Assembly (NCBI GenBank): GCA_009921765.1
Contig: RFXC01000189.1
Coordinates: 1-8,249, forward strand
Source: Betaproteobacteria bacterium
GTDB taxonomy: Bacteria; Pseudomonadota; Gammaproteobacteria; Burkholderiales; Burkholderiaceae
Reading direction: 5' to 3'
DNA length: 8,249 nucleotides
Positions 7,041 through 8,249 of this stretch are shown piece by piece. The number at the start of each line of letters is the position of its first letter. Position 1 is the stretch's first letter. The notes under the pieces are model-generated. The model did no database searches. It was not told the origin of the DNA and worked only from the letters and a program-made list of their open reading frames with translations. A program made the position numbers and the translations under genes.

Positions 7041-7529
7041 TCAGAGCTTCGCATCATTCCAGCCAGCCTGCGGCTCAGGCGGTTCGGCAGCGAGGCCCGC
7101 CGCCCGAATGGCGCCGATCGCGCAGAACTCGTCCTTGTCGGACGCATCACCGCTGATGCCCACCGAGCCGATCGCCTGGCCTTCCGCATCAATGATCAGC
7201 ACGCCCCCGGGCGTGGGGATAAAGCGGCCATCGGAGGCGGCAGCGAGCGCCGACTGAAAGGTGGGACGATTGGCGAGCCGATCACGAATCTGCCGGGTGG
7301 ACATGCCCATGCCGAGCGCACCCCACGCCTTGCCCATGGCGATATCGGCGCGCAACACCCCGCAACCGTCTTCGCGCCGAAAGCTGACCAGGTTGCCGCC
7401 CGCATCGAGCACCGCCACGGTGAGCGGCAAAAGACCGTTGGCCCGCCGCAGTTTGAGCGCCTCGATACAGATCCGGTCGGCGATCTCGAGCGCGAGCGTT
7501 GAACGGATGGAGATGAGATGTTCCGCCAT
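7041..7529 (-). CDS. GlcG/HbpS-family (DUF336) protein
   Basis: This 162-residue protein matches the GlcG/HbpS (Pfam Haem_degrading, DUF336) family, whose members include haem-binding HbpS of Streptomyces and GlcG of the glycolate locus; most have no assigned reaction. Family features in order are LTVAVLDAGGNLVSFRREDG, the central IAMGKAWGALGMGMSTRQI helix, GGVLIIDAEGQAIGSVGISG and a C-terminal DKDEFCAIGAIRAAGL helix. The length of about 140-160 residues is usual. No signal peptide is visible, so it should be cytoplasmic. The start is the ATG at 7529, 4 bases after the stop of the Bug receptor, with GAGG 8 bases upstream; the open frame reaching 7637 only mirrors the Bug gene. Its tight coupling with a Bug receptor is a common arrangement in Burkholderiales catabolic loci. 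The Gly-rich AMGKAWGALGMGM replaces the more usual QRKAYTA-like segment. I see no basis for naming it glcG or claiming haem binding here. Confidence 0.9.
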   Translation of the reverse strand: MAEHLISIRSTLALEIADRICIEALKLRRANGLLPLTVAVLDAGGNLVSFRREDGCGVLRADIAMGKAWGALGMGMSTRQIRDRLANRPTFQSALAAASDGRFIPTPGGVLIIDAEGQAIGSVGISGDASDKDEFCAIGAIRAAGLAAEPPEPQAGWNDAKL

Positions 7530-7533
7530 GGTT

Positions 7534-8249
7534 TCAGCCTCGCGCCTGGTCACCCAGTTGATCGACGATCGGTTTCCACTTGGCCACCTCCGCCCGGGCA
7601 AAGCGCTCGGCGTCGGCACCAAAATGCACATCTGCAAACATGGACTGCGCCTCGAGCTGCGACCGCAGCGCCGGGTCGGCCATCACGCGGCGGCTCGCTT
7701 CGGCGAGCGTACGAACCAGTTCGGGCGGTGTTTCGCGCGGCACAGTGACCACATTCCAGAGCATGGCTTCAAAGGGCTCGGAGAGGCCTGCCGATTCAGC
7801 CACCGTCGGAATGTCGGGCGCCGTGGCCGCACGACGAGCGCTTGCGATGCCGACAATACGCGCCTTGCCCGCCTGATGCTGTGGCAGCATCGGCCCGAGT
7901 GTGTCGATCGCCATCTGCAGCGTGCCGCCCAGCAGATCCTGCCTCGCCGGCGCGCTTCCCTTGTAGGGCACATGCGCGATCTGCGCGCCGGTGAGCTGCT
8001 TCAAGCGCTCGGCGGCAATATGCATCATGGTGCCGCTGCCTGGCGAACCGTAGCTGAGGGTTCCCGGCTGCGCGCGCGAGCGCGCCACCAGTTCCCGGAG
8101 CGTGGCGGGCATCTGCGGATGAACCGCAAAAACCAGCGGCGCGCCGCCCAGAACGCCCACCCACGCAAAGTCGGCGAGCGCATCGAATTGCGGCTTTGAC
8201 TGAATCAGGTTGTAGAGCACATGCGTGGAGGCCGTCCCAAACAGGAGGG
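7534..8249 (-). CDS. Bug/TctC-type TTT periplasmic solute receptor (5' end missing)
   Basis: This is a Bug (Bordetella uptake gene) receptor, the extracytoplasmic binding protein of tripartite tricarboxylate transporters, which bind carboxylates and related small acids. The frame is open to the window edge: reading LLFGTASTH precedes the Met at 8220, so that Met is internal. Visible are 237 residues of a usual 320 or so; the signal peptide and first part of lobe 1 are off the window. Family landmarks are FAWVGVLGGAPLVFAVHP, PGTLSYGSPGSGTMMHIAAE, HVPYKGSAPARQDLLGG, QMAIDTLGPMLP, then IVGIASARR, DIPTVAESAGL and the C-terminal ARAEVAKWKPIVDQLG helix. No TctA or TctB membrane genes are in view, which is typical of orphan Bug genes. 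It heads the visible leftward operon, 4 bases before the GlcG-like gene. Ligand unknown; the family is certain. Confidence 0.95.
   Translation of the reverse strand, partial: LLFGTASTHVLYNLIQSKPQFDALADFAWVGVLGGAPLVFAVHPQMPATLRELVARSRAQPGTLSYGSPGSGTMMHIAAERLKQLTGAQIAHVPYKGSAPARQDLLGGTLQMAIDTLGPMLPQHQAGKARIVGIASARRAATAPDIPTVAESAGLSEPFEAMLWNVVTVPRETPPELVRTLAEASRRVMADPALRSQLEAQSMFADVHFGADAERFARAEVAKWKPIVDQLGDQARG
7538..7541 (-). promoter_or_regulatory. Ribosome binding site of the GlcG-like gene
   Basis: GAGG on the minus strand, inside the last codons of the Bug gene, lies 8 bases before the ATG at 7529. It supports the 162-residue start and coupled translation. Confidence 0.5.

Noticed and set aside
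5609..7156. Long plus-strand open frame (515 codons) opposite the hydrolase and lipocalin-like genes
   Set aside because: It is antisense to two well-supported genes, its product is Arg/His/Ala-rich with no family features, and high GC readily gives such shadows.
6983..7192. N-terminal extension of the hydrolase to 7192
   Set aside because: It would overlap the GlcG-like gene by about 150 bases and is very Arg/Ser-rich. A strong ribosome site and signal-like leader occur at the 6982 start instead.
7530..7637. N-terminal extension of the GlcG-like gene to 7637
   Set aside because: It lies wholly within the 3' end of the Bug gene in another frame, and the family homology begins after the ATG at 7529.
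7261..8199. Plus-strand open frame (312 codons) opposite the GlcG-like and Bug genes
   Set aside because: Both minus-strand genes match known families across their visible length; the plus-strand product shows no recognisable domain.

Overview
The window is dense, GC-rich bacterial chromosome in which nearly every base is coding. I read it as a high-GC betaproteobacterium, probably Burkholderiales. The reasons are a Bug/TctC-type tripartite tricarboxylate transporter (TTT) receptor next to a GlcG/HbpS-like gene, both common in that order, and an E. coli-type recB-recD pair. I cannot assign a genus. No RNA gene, CRISPR array, insertion sequence, prophage gene or attachment site is visible.

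Left part (2-5481, + strand): recB, cut at its 5' end by the window edge, runs into recD with a 4-base ATGA overlap. Together they encode two of the three RecBCD subunits. RecB is the 3'-5' helicase plus nuclease, and RecD is the 5'-3' helicase. recC is not in the window and may lie to the left. The catalytic motifs visible in both proteins are intact.

Right part (8249-5484, - strand): four genes run leftward with short gaps (4, 58 and 14 bases) and form an apparent operon whose promoter lies beyond the right edge. In transcription order they are a Bug-type periplasmic solute receptor (5' end cut off), a GlcG/HbpS-family protein, an exported RNase Z-like metallo-beta-lactamase-fold hydrolase, and a small lipocalin-like protein. 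A plausible but unproven reading is an accessory uptake and hydrolysis module: a periplasmic hydrolase releases an organic acid that the Bug receptor captures. The substrate cannot be read from the sequence.

The two blocks converge with only 2 bases between the recD stop codon and the lipocalin-like stop codon. An imperfect GC-rich stem-loop covers both stops and may help limit read-through in both directions. The longest non-coding stretch is the 58-base gap at 6983-7040.

I found no clearly undescribed system. The points most worth a second look are the stem-loop over the convergent stops, a clamp-binding-like SLSLF peptide in a RecD-specific insertion, the probable TTG start of the lipocalin-like gene, the double hydrophobic leader of the metallo-hydrolase, and the four-gene operon composition.
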